Positions 1 to 20,677 are shown, numbered from the stretch's first letter. The stretch: DNA of 64,000 bases from Portunus trituberculatus (GCF_017591435.1 NC_059287.1:10779696-10843695); one strand, 5' to 3'. A program made the numbers and translations. The notes: generated by a model from the sequence alone, not told the origin.

Positions 1-584
1 CCCACCTGCAGTGGTGCCATACTTTATAAATCGGTGACATGTAATTGCTGATATATAAAAATGATATCACAGATAGGTAAAGATATACTAATGCTGTAAT
101 TTAAAGTAAATATTCTAGTACATTAGAGCAAAAAAAATAATTTATGTGAAATACTCAAATAACAACTATTAAATGTGGCATATTTATTTTAAAATGTCAC
201 TGAAAAAATGGAATGGCTTTTGCAGACTTTCCCCATTGCTCTAAGATGGATAAGTAGTGTTTTTTAGTACAGCTGACCTCGCAAGTTATATGTCACCTGT
301 GTAGATGGGTTTTACCTCTTGGGTGGTGTGGAAACAAGATCAGAAGTTACTGTACAGTGCAATTATATCACCCACTACACAAATTTATAACCATGTAGCC
401 TTCAAAAGTGTGTGTGCACATCCACCTCTCCTCCCCCTGTAAACATACAAAGCCTGTGTCAGGTCACCATTCGCCAATCAGAGCAGAGGAAGCACGGCAA
501 CACCATAGGCTGGGAATAACCTTGCAAATCCTTAGTTTCAGAGTGGTCTTACTACAGCACACACAAAGTCCAGCAGTGACTCAC
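1..584. other. EXOC2 intron 6, left edge of window
   Basis: No further EXOC2 exon is recognisable between the donor at 584-583 and the window edge on the minus strand. The stretch is AT-rich unique-looking sequence. An open frame on the plus strand overlapping this region and exon 6 is a shadow of the exon. Confidence 0.6.
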
Positions 585-7463
<6,879 letters not shown>

Positions 7464-7554
7464 GCTGCTGCTGCCTTAGAGCCACCTGAGGCCAAACCTG
7501 ATAGGGGCCAGGCATAGGACAGGGAGTTGAGTAAATAAGCAACAGGACTGCTAT

Positions 7555-7606
7555 CTAAGTGGGCCTTTTTGTTTAATAATTTTTGTTGCCCTCTTACATA
7601 AAAAAG
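7555..7606 (+). mobile_element. Very short LINE 3'-end fragment (T2)
   Basis: TCTAAGTGGGCCTTTTTGTT, a T-rich block and GCCCTCTTACATAAAAAAG match the last 50 bases of the jockey/BS-like LINE family in this window. Confidence 0.6.
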
Positions 7607-7673
7607 AGCAGGCATAGGATAATCATATTTTTATTTCTTTCATGTTATGACAGCATTCTCTAACATCTATCAA

Positions 7674-7870
7674 CCCCTTCAGTACTGGGACACATTTTTA
7701 CCATGAGTTTTTGGGTATGAATCTTATTACATTAGGAAGAATCTATGGAGGTCAGAAGATTAACAGCCAGAGTTTTCACTATTCCAATCCCCACATAAGT
7801 TTCTGAACCAGTATAAAATCACCAATAGTAAGCAGAATGAATAGGAAAATGTGTCATGGTACTGAAGGGA
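7674..7870. mobile_element. TTAA-flanked MITE, copy 1
   Basis: The ends are inverted: CCCCTTCAGTACTGGGACAC on the left and TGTGTCATGGTACTGAAGGG on the right. The right side is followed by TTAA; the left TTAA has decayed. The interior (AATCTATGGAGGTCAGAAGA, CCACATAAGTTTCTGAACC, AGTAAGCAGAATGAATA) is shared with the copies at 55194 and 55799. TTAA target and CCC start fit non-autonomous piggyBac-type elements. Confidence 0.85.
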
Positions 7871-7874
7871 TTAA

Positions 7875-7945
7875 CCATAGAGTGCTGTGCCAGTAATGGA
7901 AGGATAGGTTGTAGTATTAAACCACTACATTACATGGGAATATGA

Positions 7946-8003
<58 letters not shown>

Positions 8004-8757
8004 GGAGGGCAGAGGAGCAAGGGAGAGAGAGAAAGAGAGTGAGAGGGACGAGGGCGAGGGAGAGGAGCCGGAGCGAGAGAGGGAGAGAGGAAAGGAGACA
8101 GAGTAAGGGAGTCGAGCAATGAGAGAGAAGAGAGAGGAGCGAAGAGGAGAGAGAGGATAGGATACACTGAGAGGGAGGAGAAGGAAGAGAGATAAATGAG
8201 GAGGAGGTGAAGGGAAAGAGGAGACACATTCACTTCCCTCACTGACACTTCACTCTCAACAGTCAATACACGTCTCTTTCTCCTCTACTCTACAGTCTAG
8301 CAGTCATGTTAAGCTGTTTGGTCTAATCTCATGCCTCTCACACCTCTCACTCACAGGAAGGAACAGGAGAGCCGCAACTTGCCCACTTCTGTCTCCCCTT
8401 CAGGATAAACAAAACACTCAATGTCAGAGAGGAGGTGTGTACACTTGTCTTGATTCTGAGAGTTGCCGGTCTTTCCAACGGCACCTCTTGTTTTGTTATC
8501 TATCTATTAAAAAGGTCTCTATCTCAGTCTTTTGTTATTATTACTGTTATCATTATTATTTTTATTATTATTATTATCATCATTATTATTATTATCATTA
8601 TTATTATTATTATTATCTAGTAGTAGTAGTAGTAGAAGTAGTAATAGTAGTAGTGGTGCTGGTAGTAGTAGTAGTAGTAGTAATAGTAGTAGTAGTAGCA
8701 GCAGCAGAAGTAGAAGTAGAAGTAGCAGCAGCAACAGCAGTAGTAGCTAGTTGTTGA

Positions 8758-8797
<40 letters not shown>

Positions 8798-8934
8798 GTA
8801 GTAGTAGTAGTAGTAGTAATACGGTAGTAGTAGTAGTAGGAGGAGGAGGAGGAGGTAGTAGACACTTACCGAAACAATAACTTACTCCCAGAGAGATCTA
8901 ATAGCACTAGTTCAGGGGGGTGCTGTGAACTTTC
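7875..8934. other. Gene-free stretch: GA-rich tract and trinucleotide mosaic
   Basis: A (GA)n tract at 7948-8001 grades into purine-rich sequence to about 8225. A mosaic of TTA, TAG, CAG and GGA triplets then fills 8535-8858. Long LLLL, SSSS, NNNN and YYYY frames here are repeat artefacts. No promoter or exon for the neighbouring EXOC2 gene could be assigned. Confidence 0.8.
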
Positions 8935-11900
8935 CATTAAAGCTAGTTGTGATCTCGCTGAACGTTTCCCTTTGTGTCTCACAACTCAAGGGGGCAATCA
9001 CAGCCTGCCCTCTAAAGACAACTCTCCTTCACAAAAAACTACATGCACTTACCATACATACACCCTTCACTTGAAAATCTAAATTTAAAAGCAAAATGGG
9101 AACTCATAACAATGCCTCGGAGTCCTCTTCTGGGGAGGGGACCAAAAATGTCCCAGATAGGACGCCTCTCTTGATGACGACCCCAAATGCCTTGACACCT
9201 CCCTCAACTTTTTCTACATTAACTTCTGCAACATTCGCGGTTTTAGATCTAATTTTCAATCTGTAGAACACCACCTCTCCTCTACTAAACCTCATCTTCT
9301 TTTCCTCACCGAAACACAGCTGTCTGAGGCAACCAACAGCCTCTTCTTTGTTCCCTCCTACTTTCTCCATTCCAGTGTTGCCAGATCTACCGAAATTTCA
9401 TGAGATCTACTGAAATTCCGACGAATCTCATGAAATACCGAATTATTGCTGCAATCTACAGAATTTTGATAGGTTCTCCAGAATTTCTCCAGAAATTAAA
9501 CTTCCCGGTTACTGGTAGTTCGAAATTCATTAGAGGGGAAGGGAGTGAGCAGAGCAGAAGGGGTGGGGTGGGGGGTTAGCGAAGCTATATAGGCCTCTGG
9601 TAGTGCCTGCATGTAGTGCCCACAGTAGTATAAATAATATTTATTCAGTTTATAACCCTCCTATACCCTTGTTTGTTTCCCACGTAACATGTCCCTCCCT
9701 TCCTTTCCTTCCCCCACTCCCCCCAAGAAATCAGACTCAGTACACGTATTTGGCCTCCCTTCCCTCCTCCACTCCCCAGTTGGAATCAAGTAGTAAATGC
9801 GTATTTCGCCTCCCCCCCCTTTTGTGGATCACGGATAATGAGCCAATGTACCCACACCTCTCTACCTTCATGCTTAATTTGTTGTGCTTGCCTCACTCAA
9901 GTGCAACGGTGGAGTGAGTATTTTCAAGCATAAATCTCATGAAAACAAAACTGAGAAACAGACTGTCAACTAAAACTATTAGTGGGATGCTTCACACAAA
10001 AAGAATTATATCAAATTATAATTGTCATGATTTTGAAATAAAAAAGAAATGGTTAAAAGAATGAATAGTGAAATGTACAAGAATAATTTAATGTGAGCAG
10101 GAAACAGCAGCTGAAACCACTGCTGATGATGATGAAGTAGAAGACTGATGTATGTTAGGCTAAACTAAGGTAGTTCGTTTTGTTTTGTGAAAGAAGTAAT
10201 TTTTTTTCTACCAGCATATTATAATAAAGTATTGCAGTACGGTACTTACAGAAAGTTTCTTAATTTAATTTCACTACTTCAAATATATTCATATAAAAAC
10301 ATTTTTAATTTGATTATATGTACATATATTATCGAGTGTGTCTACTGATTTTTTACCTATATCTACTGAATTTTTCCGTACATTTCTACTGAAATTTCAC
10401 CTGCGCCATCTGGCAACACTGCTCCATTCTCATGTTCATTCCAAAGCTGGACGTTGCGTCTATGTACGCAACGACTTAACTTGCTCTCGTGTCCACGCTC
10501 TTGAATCTTCCGAGTTTTCTACCATCTGGCTTCTCAAATTAAATTCATCTGTGTTGTTTATCTTTCCCCTAACTCTTCTGACTATAGTAAATTCTTCGAC
10601 TACTTAACTTCCAAAGTGGAGCACATTCTGTCCCTCTACCCTTTTGCAGAGATTTCCATCCTTGGAGATTTCAATGTTCACCACCAACTTTGGCTTTCAT
10701 CTCCCTTCACTGACCATCCTGGTGAACTAGCCTTCAACTTTGCTATCCTCCATGACCTAGAGCAACTGGTGCAACACCCTACTCGTATTCCTGACCGTCT
10801 TGGAGACACGCCCAACATTCTTGATCTCTTCCTCACCTCTAATCCTTCTGCTTATGCTGTCACCCTTTCATCTCCGTTGGGCTCCTCCGATCACAATCTC
10901 ATTTCTGTATCTTGTCCTATTTCTCCAATCCCTCCACAGGATCCCCAAAGCGAAGGTGCCTCTGGCGTTTTGCCTCTGCCAGTTGGGGGACCTGAGGAGG
11001 TATTATGCTGATTTTCCTGGAATGATTATTGCTTCCGTGTCAGAGACCCATCTCTTTGTGCTGAACGCATAACAGAGGTGATAGTGTCTGGCATGGAGGC
11101 GTACATTCCTCATTCTTTTCTCAACCTAAACCTTCTAAACCTTGGTTTAACTCAGCCTGTTCTCGTGCTATACATGATAGAGAGGTTGCCCACAAAAGGT
11201 ACTTGAGCCTTCCATCTCCTGAATCTCATGCACTTTATATCTCTGCCCGGAATCATGCCAAGTCTGTTCTTCAACTTGCCAAACACTCTTCATAAATAGA
11301 AAATGTCAAAATCTTTCAAACTCAAACTCCCTCGTGACTTCTGGCATCTAGCCAAAACATCTCAAATAACTTCTTCATCTTTCCTCCTTTATTTCATCCT
11401 GATGGCACCACTGCCATCTCTTCTGTCTCTAAAGCTGAACTCTTCTCTCAAACCTTTGCTCACAACTCCACCTTGGACGATTCTGGGCTTGTCCCTCCCC
11501 TCCTCCTCCTCTGACTATTTCATGTCTACAATCAAAATTCTTCGTAATGATGTTTTCCATGCCCTTGCTGGCCTAAACCCTCGGAAGGCTTATGGACCTG
11601 ATGGGGTCCCTCCTATTGTTCTCAAAAACTGTGCTTCTGTGCTTGCACCTTGCCTGGCCAAACTCTTCCAACTTTGTCTATCGACTTCTACCTTTCCTTC
11701 CTGCTGGAAGTTTGCCTACATTCAGCCTGTTCCTAAAAAGGGTGACCGTTCTAACCCTCAAACTACCGTCCTATAGCTTTAATCTCTTGCTTGTCTAAAG
11801 TTTTTGAATCTATCCTGAATAGGAAGATTCTCAAACATCTGTCACTTCACAATCTTCTGTCTGATCGCCAGTATGGCTTCCATCAAGGTCACTCTACTGG

Positions 11901-13057
11901 TGATCTTCTGGCTTTCCTTACTGAGTCTTGGTCATCCTCTTTTAGAGATTTCGGTGAAACTTTTGCTGTAGTGTTAGACATATCAAAAGCTTTTGATAGA
12001 GTCTGGCATAAAGCTTTGATTTCAAAACTGCCCTCCTCTCTGCAACTTTATCTCAAGTTTTCTTTCTGACCGTTTTATTGCTGCTGTGGTAGACGGCCAC
12101 TGTTCTTCTCCTAAATCTATTAATAGTGGTGTTCCTCAGGGTTCTGTCCTGTCACCCACTCTCTTTCTATTATTCATTAATGACCTTCTTAACCAAACTT
12201 CTTGCCCTATCCACTCCTACGCTGATGATACCACCTACATCTTTCCACGTCCTTTCAGAGACCAACCCTTCAGGAAGTCAACAGATCACACAGGGACGCC
12301 ACAGAACGCCTGACTTCCGATCTTTCTAAGATTTCCGATTGGAGCAGAGAAAATCTAGTTTTCAATGCCTCAAAAACTTAATTCCTCCATCTATCAAACC
12401 AACATAACCTTCCAGACAACTATCCCCTCTTCTTCAATGACACTCAACTGTCTCCCTCTTCCACAATGAATATCCACGGTTTGTCCTTTGCTCATAATCT
12501 TAACTGGAAACTTCACATCTCATCTCTTGCTAAAACAGCTTCTATGAAGTTAGGTGTTTGGGGGTCACACAGTTTTACTAGATAGAGTGGAATCAAAAGC
12601 TTTTCGTCTCATCACCTCCCCTCCTCTGACTAACTGTCTTCAGCTTCTTTCTCATCGCCGAAATGTTGCATCTCTTTCTATCTTTTATCGCTATTTTCAT
12701 GCTGTTCTACTGATCTTGCTAACTGCATGCCTCCCCTCCTCCTGCGGCCTCGGTGCACAAGGCTTTCTTCTTCCTCTCATCCCTATTCTGTCCAACTCTC
12801 TAATGCAAGAGTTAACCAGTACTCTCAGTCATTCATCCCTTTCACTGGTAAACTCTAGAATTCCCTCCCTGCATCTGTATTTCCGAATTCCTACGACTTG
12901 TCTTCTTTTAAGATGGAGGTATCGAGGCATTTGCTCCCCAATTTTGGCTGACACTTTCCTACTTTTAGAGAGCCAGCACTTAAGTGGGGCCTCTTTTTTT
13001 AATCTTTTCTTTATTTTGCTCTTGGCTGGCCCTCTCCCTTACATAAAAACAAAAAAA
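8935..13057 (+). mobile_element. Jockey/BS-like non-LTR retrotransposon, decayed copy A (interrupted by hAT element)
   Basis: A LINE of about 3.07 kb once the 1049-bp insertion and duplicated target are removed. Its single long protein is broken by frameshifts. The endonuclease part reads NFCNIRGFRSNFQSVEHHL and FLTETQLS before the insertion, then AEISILGDFNVHHQLW and LGSSDHNLIS after it. The reverse transcriptase part (about 11570-12240) has RKAYGPDGVPP, FAYIQPVPKKGDRSNP, LDISKAFDRVWHKALI, NSGVPQGSVLSPTLF and the catalytic YADD. The C-terminal part reads ESKAFRLITSPPLT and RRNVASLSIFYRYF. The 3' end is GGCCTCTTTTTT, a T-rich block, CCTTACATAAAA and an A-rich tail, followed by (TAG)n. The 5' boundary is set by similarity to copy B and is approximate. 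The family name is inferred from RT motifs; enzymatic activity is not expected. Confidence 0.9.
9373..10421 (+). mobile_element. hAT DNA transposon, deleted derivative inserted in LINE copy A
   Basis: The ends are perfect 14-bp inverted repeats CAGTGTTGCCAGAT / ATCTGGCAACACTG, bordered by an 8-bp direct repeat CTCCATTC at 9365-9372 and 10422-10429. LINE copy B shows the corresponding empty site with one copy of this octamer. Subterminal TCTACTGAAATTT-like repeats occur at both ends. Near the right end one frame reads PMYPHLSTFMLNLL, LPHSSATVE, a TGA stop, then VFSSINLMKTKLRNRL and STKTISGMLHTKRI, the hAT C-terminal dimerisation domain. The stop replaces the usual Arg, consistent with CGA-to-TGA decay. 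The rest of the transposase is missing, so it is non-autonomous. Confidence 0.92.
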
Positions 13058-13129
<72 letters not shown>

Positions 13130-13151
13130 CAGCAGCAGCAGCAGCAGCAAC

Positions 13152-13182
<31 letters not shown>

Positions 13183-13198
13183 ATTATTGTTGTTGTTG
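13058..13198. repeat. (TAG)n/(CAG)n/(TTG)n trinucleotide tract
   Basis: Long (TAG)n run with an embedded CAG block and a short TTG run, directly attached to the A-rich 3' end of LINE copy A. Confidence 0.95.
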
Positions 13199-13549
13199 TT
13201 CCTAGCTTTTATTATTACCTTCTTTTCTTCCTCATTTTCCTTTATGGTGATCTTATTACATATTTATTTCGTCTTTATCCTTGGTATTTTTTTTCCTTAC
13301 TGGTATTCTCTCTTGGTTTATGTTCATTTTCTCATTTTCTACTTCCTTTATTAAACAGAATGCTCATAAAAATTTTTCCACGTTTATATTATTACTTTCT
13401 CAAGCTTCATTTTCTGTCTAATACGATTTTTCTCTTTTTCTATTTACCTCTATTTCTGAGGCTTTATCTGTATCCATTCACTTCCTCTTCCTTCTTAACT
13501 TCTCTTAAATATTATCCATATTCTCTTTATCTTTTCAACACTTATCTGC

Positions 13550-13658
<109 letters not shown>

Positions 13659-14050
13659 AGGCTAAGTCAGGTTGTAAGGTGGTTCATAGTAGTTTCATGT
13701 CTGTGTATCATTTCTACATTAGTCATGTAGTTCCTGACAAATATTGATTCCCCAAAAATGCAAAATATGTTTCTTCCCTTGAATATATTGCAGAACCAAT
13801 ATTAGCATAAAACCTGGTAAGTATTCTTAAAAAATATATACACTTTTGTATTACTGTTGTTGTAACAATAACTATAAGCACACATTGGTTATAGAAGTAG
13901 TAAATTATCTATCTAAATAAGTACTATAAAAATGGACATATTCTTCAGGCTTACAGTGTCTCTCCTGCTTACCACCAGTGTTCTGACCCTTCCTTATGTC
14001 TTGTCTTCTCATCTAGAGCCTCCTCACAACACTGATGACTGGTAGGGTAT

Positions 14051-14259
<209 letters not shown>

Positions 14260-15249
14260 AGGTTACTCACTTTCTAACCTCCACTATACAAGATAGAGGT
14301 AACTCTTACAACTTGGCAAGCTATTAGATCATGTCAAGGGAATTTTTTCCTTGAAGAAGAAAACAAGAAATTCTTCTGATTTACTGTATAAATGATATTT
14401 CTTAGTACAACACTGTACGCATGCAATGGTAATGAGTACACAACAGAGCCTCCTTATCACTAAAAGTTTATGGCAGTTAGCAGTTCACTTGAACACACTG
14501 GGGTGAACATAAAGTCAAACAATATAAAACACAGCCACATACAGGTAGGGAGAGATTGGAGGTTATAATTAATACCAGCCATGTAGAAAACATTACAAAA
14601 CAAAGTCCTTCACTAAAAGGCACTTCTGACATGACAGTCTACAAATATATCAAAGACAACTCAGACTGTTCAAGGTATGTAGTAATAAATCAGTGACGTG
14701 CTCCCAAAGCTCATTGGAAAAATGTGGGATTTATCAAACTTGTCAATATCAACAGAAACTTCACATCATTTTAAGAATTTAATATCTGTATTTCAGAAAT
14801 GAATTAGTGGTTACTTCTGATCCAGGAGGGAACACTTCATACACATACAGCACTTGCACTGTTTCATTTCATAGTGCTAATGACTAAGTCCAGTGACTGC
14901 TTCTGCCCTTTCTGTATAGATTACATACGAAAAGCCTCATATTATTCTTTACCAGGTGCCACATTTTCTTATTTGCTTATACAGATATAACGAAGTAATC
15001 GCTTTGAAGTCAAAGAACTATATCACAAAGACCATTCATCAGCAAGCACTGTTCTATCATACAAAAATCACCTCAAGCATCAGATAATCTCCAATTACCA
15101 AGCAATGCACTCCAAACTCACTCCCACTCTCTCTTTCATGTACACTTTTCTTTGTGGCATCAGTAATCACAACTAACAGGGAAACATTAATGGCAAGGAA
15201 CATTTTTGAATTCAGCATTCATAGTGAAAAATTTAAAGTTACAGTTCAT

Positions 15250-15440
15250 TTGTTTTAGTTCCAGTATCCATCACATCTGATGCTCTTCAGAATGTCAACC
15301 AGGTGAACCCAACCCCCTACTGTAGTGCTCTAACCACAGCAGTAACCCCCCCGGTAAACAGCTTAAACTCACGAGCCTGAGCGAGACTCAATCTGCCAAC
15401 CTTAGCAATGCAAGGCCAGCGTGTTACCACTATGTGCAGT
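15250..15440 (-). mobile_element. Probable tRNA-derived SINE, minus strand
   Basis: Read on the minus strand, a tRNA-like head starts near 15440. It has ATAGTGGTAACACGCTGG (A-box region), a CCTTGCATTGCTAAGG anticodon-like arm (TGC, Ala-like) and GATTGAGTCTCGC at the B-box position. About 100 bp of unrelated sequence follows. No second copy is in the window, so the assignment rests on the tRNA-like head alone. Confidence 0.45.
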
Positions 15441-17189
15441 AGATATGCTGTACCTACTTAGGATATGGTAATATGAATGCATAGCTTATTCCAACTCTCA
15501 TTAATCTTTGCCTACACTTGAAACTAAACTGTTTTTACAAGAAATATAATTGATCTAAAATCAAATTCCAACTTTTAAAATCAATTCCCATTATACCCAT
15601 GAGGTGGCAGTGGCTTTCTGCAAACAATAACTATAAGACACTGAAAGATTACAACAATGGAGCAAATACTAAGGATAATGTGGAAGAGAAAGACTACAAC
15701 AATACTAAGGATAATGTGGAAGAGGTCAGATGTTCTAGAAGAGAGCTGGCAGAGACAAGAGAGGATCTGATCTATGGCAACTCATCAACTTCAGAGGATC
15801 AAGAAATTTACAATGAGTGAACCAGCCTTCAATACATAAATCTATATTTCAGAAAGAAAAGTAATGAATTAGGGATGTGGTAATAATTTTGAACTAATGA
15901 CAATATCAAAAGTAAGATGTGAAGCAACTCTGAGATGTTGACAAGATTGTAAAAAAGTAGTGTGCACCAAGTGCCACAACACCTTAGTAGCCTTGCAATA
16001 TCACATTTTCTTTACATACAAGGTACATGTATATGCCAATGGTCAAGTGAATGTCATCTACTTGATGACAAAAGTCAAAATTTAAACATTGCAGTACATT
16101 TACACCTCTATAACAGAGTAACACCTTCACACTGCTGCACTGACTCATCCACATAATTTCAGTCACTATAGAAAACTTACAAGGCAGAACAGTGAACAAC
16201 ACAACATATAAAAAACAAATGCTATTTTCAGGGTAACCCAGGCATGAATAACTGAACTGTGGCCAGGAATGTGTTTTCCTTTCTCTTTGTACAGTTTACT
16301 ATGATGAAGTACAATTGTAGTAGAGGATGAATGAGGAACTATATTGGATGGAAGGCATACAAGTATTACAGCCCTTACTATGTATAAAATTAGGTCATCA
16401 AGGTGCAGTAGTTCACAGATGAAGTCCAGTAACATCCACTCAGTGATCACTGATCCAATGGAGCAAAAACAAAGAAATCCTCAAAATATATAATGATGAC
16501 CACAATTGATCTCCATTCTTGACAATAACAAGAAACTAATTTCATTAATCAAGCAGCGATGATAAATAATCACCACAAACTTATGGTTCTCCTGGGTAAC
16601 ATGAAGCAAATATATCTACACAGCAAACATTGTTTAAAGAGGCAATTTCTAAAATATGTACTTACATTCCATGTTACTAACCAAAGCCTCAAACTAAGCA
16701 CATTTCAGATATCTTTGTGCAAACTTTGACTGAAAACTCTGGCAATTAGTTTCAGTAATGCCAGACACCTGAGAGCAGCAGACACTACCATTTTAATATC
16801 TGATTAGATGAATTGACACAAAAATCCAAAATCTTTAAGATTACACAACAACAAACATGAACTGAACTAGTTATTGGCATTGTGGAGAAACATGCAAATT
16901 TTTTTTTCTTGTATGCTTCGTTTTAACTTTCCACTGACTATCACTCAGGAGGAACTAGCCAGAAATAGCAGATGAGAATGGGATGCCAAAATTGCATTGA
17001 AAATGTTCTTATTTTTATTTCTTAAAGAAAACAAGCAACATGGGCAGAAACTGATTGTGCTACTGCTGCTTTGTGTAAGTTGCTTCATTAACAAAAATTT
17101 GTACACATCACTTATTTCCCTCTTCAGAGGTACTGCACAAACCATTCCTAGTCCATGCAAGTAGACATATACAGACACTCACACACAGA

Positions 17190-17385
17190 CACACACATGC
17201 ACAAACATACCAACAAAAAGTTGCTGGCTTCCTGCTCCAGCTGGACAGCAAGGGCACAATTCCCCATCTAAGTCTGTACCTTTCCCCAACTGAGGGAAAA
17301 CAGGCCTTAGTATGAGAGGAAATTAGCCCTAACAGTCTCCCTCTTACCAGCACACTAAGCACTAAGCTATCATGCCACATGTCAA
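17190..17385 (-). mobile_element. Possible tRNA-like SINE with GT-rich tail, minus strand
   Basis: Read on the minus strand from 17385: GATAGCTTAGTGCTTAGTG resembles a tRNA 5' half. A body of about 130 bp follows, then a tail of TGTGTGTCTGTGTGTGAGTG. No clear B box is visible and no second copy is present. Confidence 0.25.
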
Positions 17386-18754
17386 CATTCAATATTCAAC
17401 TGGCACCAGTATTATTTTTTCAGTTACTCATTTTCAGCAACTGTATGTCATATAAATTCTTAAATAATTCACAAAGGAATCAAATCCTCCTGCCCATCTA
17501 AATCTCAATCCCATTAATTATTAGGACAAGCTAGAGGTAACTGACAACTATGATAACCAACATTGCTCTATGCTTGTAGTATTACTGCAATGCGTTCACA
17601 ATTCTGTGGCTGGCTTATATAAGAATACTTTATTTTTTTTTCTAGTATCATTCATTTATATGGAAAACTCCTTCCACACAAACAATGCACTCTGGGCAGA
17701 AAACACAAGTGAAACTTTGCAAAACTGTAATGCTTTCAATTAATTATAGAAATACATATGAAATTACAAAAACTATTGGTGCTTTATGCACTTCAGCAGT
17801 AGCAGCAACAGCAAGAACTTGTAAAAATAAGGGGTAACTGGGGATCCTCAAGGCTGCAGCTTTTGTTTTAGGAGTTCCTCTCCTGTATCACAGATGCACA
17901 TGTGTGGCTAAAAAGAACACTGTTGCAAGGCTCTTACTTCAGCAAACAGCCTTGTGTTGGAAAACAAGTCAAACAGTACAATATACTATGAAGATGAGGA
18001 CAGGATGTACTCTTGACAGGTTCCTTCTGTGGTGTAGTAACAACCACTACTACTTTCAAGTTTGCTATCCTCAATTTCAAACTACGCCTTTACAAGTGGC
18101 ATACAGCCCCATAACTCCACTCCCGGGTCTCTGTAACAAATGGGCACCACTCTAACTCGGATACCATGACATGCTTTACAATTGCATTTCAAAAATTCTT
18201 TTCCATGAAATAAAAAGGGAAAGAATTTACAAAACACAATGAGTCATGAATCATGCATTCATTCAAGTGTAATCTTCCTCATCACGTCAAGAGATTTGGC
18301 AGAGTCCCATCTTTATCCTTTCAGGTGTCTTAAAACATTCCTTTAGTAAGCTGTTCTTAATATAATGTGCATCATCAACCAGTAAATTAAGGATAAACCT
18401 TCCAGATCAATCTAAAAGTACTGAAATATGACTGAAAGTTACTACAAAGTACATTCCAAGTTCAGATTGGTATATATAGAGAAAATAGCTTTGTTAGTAA
18501 CTCTCATGACTGGAGACAAATTAGAAATAGTAATTGAGAAACGTCATTCTTGCTCACTGGTTCAGTCAACACATGGATAACAACTACATGTCTCTGGTTG
18601 CAAATGGAGAACATTGCAGCACAATCTGAGACACATCCGGCCAGTCAGAGTGAAAAGTCAATCTACAAATTATTTAATGATTAATAAGGCTTATTTAACC
18701 AATGAGGAACTTTGGTGTCTTCAATACAAACAATGCAGTGTACAGTTTGTCTTT

Positions 18755-18862
18755 GTGGAGGGAGGGAGGGAGGGGAGAGGAAGGAAGGAAGAAAAAAGAA
18801 AGAAAGAAAGAAAGAAAGGAAGGAAAGGAAAGAAAGAAGGAAATAAGGAAGGAAGGGAGGGT
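18755..18862. repeat. (GGGA)n/(GAAA)n/(GGAA)n purine-rich tract
   Basis: Tetranucleotide purine repeats of changing unit on the plus strand. Confidence 0.92.
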
Positions 18863-19400
18863 GTTGCCACTCTTACACACACCAGCAATCACTTGTAAAT
18901 CACTCCAATCAGGAACTGTGACTTGATACACCAGAGCACAGATTTTCTTTAGAGTGTTACTACAGTCCTTATCCAACTTTAAAATCATACAATAAGAAAT
19001 TCTTTATTTGCTGTTCTTAAAATGCCTATGAAATCCATTTAAATAAAAGTGTGCTAAATTTAGATACGACACTTAAACATTTAATCAACAATAATCAATA
19101 ACCCTTTACCCACCTCAATACAAATGTGATGGATAGCCATATTGCATAATAGTATGCAGTGACACTCACAACTTCCTCTGCATAAAACATTCCAGGAGAC
19201 ACAAGCTCTGTATGTTTATTTGAATTTTACTAAGTATGCCCAAAGCTAAAGGAAGTTCATGATTTGTTCCATTTTCCTACATTTAATAAATTAACAATAT
19301 GCTCAGTGTATATAAAACACCCATTCCTGAGGACTCCTCACAAGAGGATGGCTCTGTCAGGGTTCCACAGGACAGCAGACAAACAACAGCTGGGAAACAT

Positions 19401-19606
<206 letters not shown>

Positions 19607-19883
19607 CTTGTATCAAAAGACTTGTATTCTCCATCATACCTAACTAAAGAAGCTATCATTCCTGCAATGACAATACAAGTGGAGGAGGTGAAGTCAGTGA
19701 AAGAGTTCATGTTTGCATACCAATAAATGCATATAAAACTTTACATTACAATTTGCACAAATCCACAACTCATAAAAAACTTGAAACTTAGATAAAATCA
19801 ATGTATTTGAGAAGTACTAGTATGAAATGAGATCAGAATGGACTGTGCAATGTCAAGTGAACATGTTTACTGAAGCTCTTCCA

Positions 19884-19930
<47 letters not shown>

Positions 19931-20671
19931 AGAATGAATACTGAAATCTGAGAATAGTTTTGTTGGGGGTGGGCAAGGAAGGAAAAGAGGCAGGACATAC
20001 TCCATACAACATCCTATGCAGAAGGTGTCACTGGCTTACAAAAGCATATATTAATACTCTAAAGGCTGGCTAAATAAAACATTGATGTATAACTTACATG
20101 AGCAAAATATTACATGCCTGTTGATTTGAGCACAAACAAGAGACAAATATCTCATTGCTTTCAAATTCTCTGCCTGTTAAAATGTTTTTTCAAGTTATTT
20201 TTTTCTGAGAACTTATTCAAAATTAATGCATTAAATACTGGACAAAATATTGCATAGCTAATTCATTGAACAAGATTAAACTGAACAGAGCAAGGTAATT
20301 ATTATACAAAAGATCAACATTTCATATGCACAACTCAAGCAAATCTGAATATGCAAGGAAGCCAAACACACATCTTCTATTTCTCTCTTCTTCCATCTGG
20401 CCTCTAAGTGTTCAAGACTTCACCAAGGATCATTATGAAGATTTTAGAAGGAATATTTTAGACACTGGCATAGCACAAGCATCCCTCTGAGACCCTGAGA
20501 ATGAGATTACGTATTGGAGGAGAGGGCTTAAACATAATCAAGAGGTTTGAAATTACAGCCAGAAAGGTAAAACTATGAACTATCTGTTTGATATCTTCTA
20601 TTTGCTGGTTCCAAGCCAAACTAGTAACCATGTCAGCCTACATGCAGCAAATCTCCTACAAATTTAGGCCA

Positions 20672-20677
20672 TTTATT
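20672..20677 (-). terminator. Candidate polyadenylation signal AATAAA for Sfmbt
   Basis: TTTATT on the plus strand reads AATAAA on the minus strand about 670 bp after the Sfmbt stop. The context is AT-rich and other hexamers occur farther downstream, so which one is used cannot be told from sequence. Confidence 0.3.

Noticed and set aside
8435..8865. Homopolymeric Leu/Ser/Asn/Tyr proteins
   Set aside because: They come from the TTA/TAG/CAG triplet mosaic; 62526-63010 is the same kind of artefact.
10338..13060. Several separate protein genes
   Set aside because: The frames are pieces of one frameshifted LINE polyprotein, shown by the order of endonuclease and reverse transcriptase motifs and by the parallel copy B.
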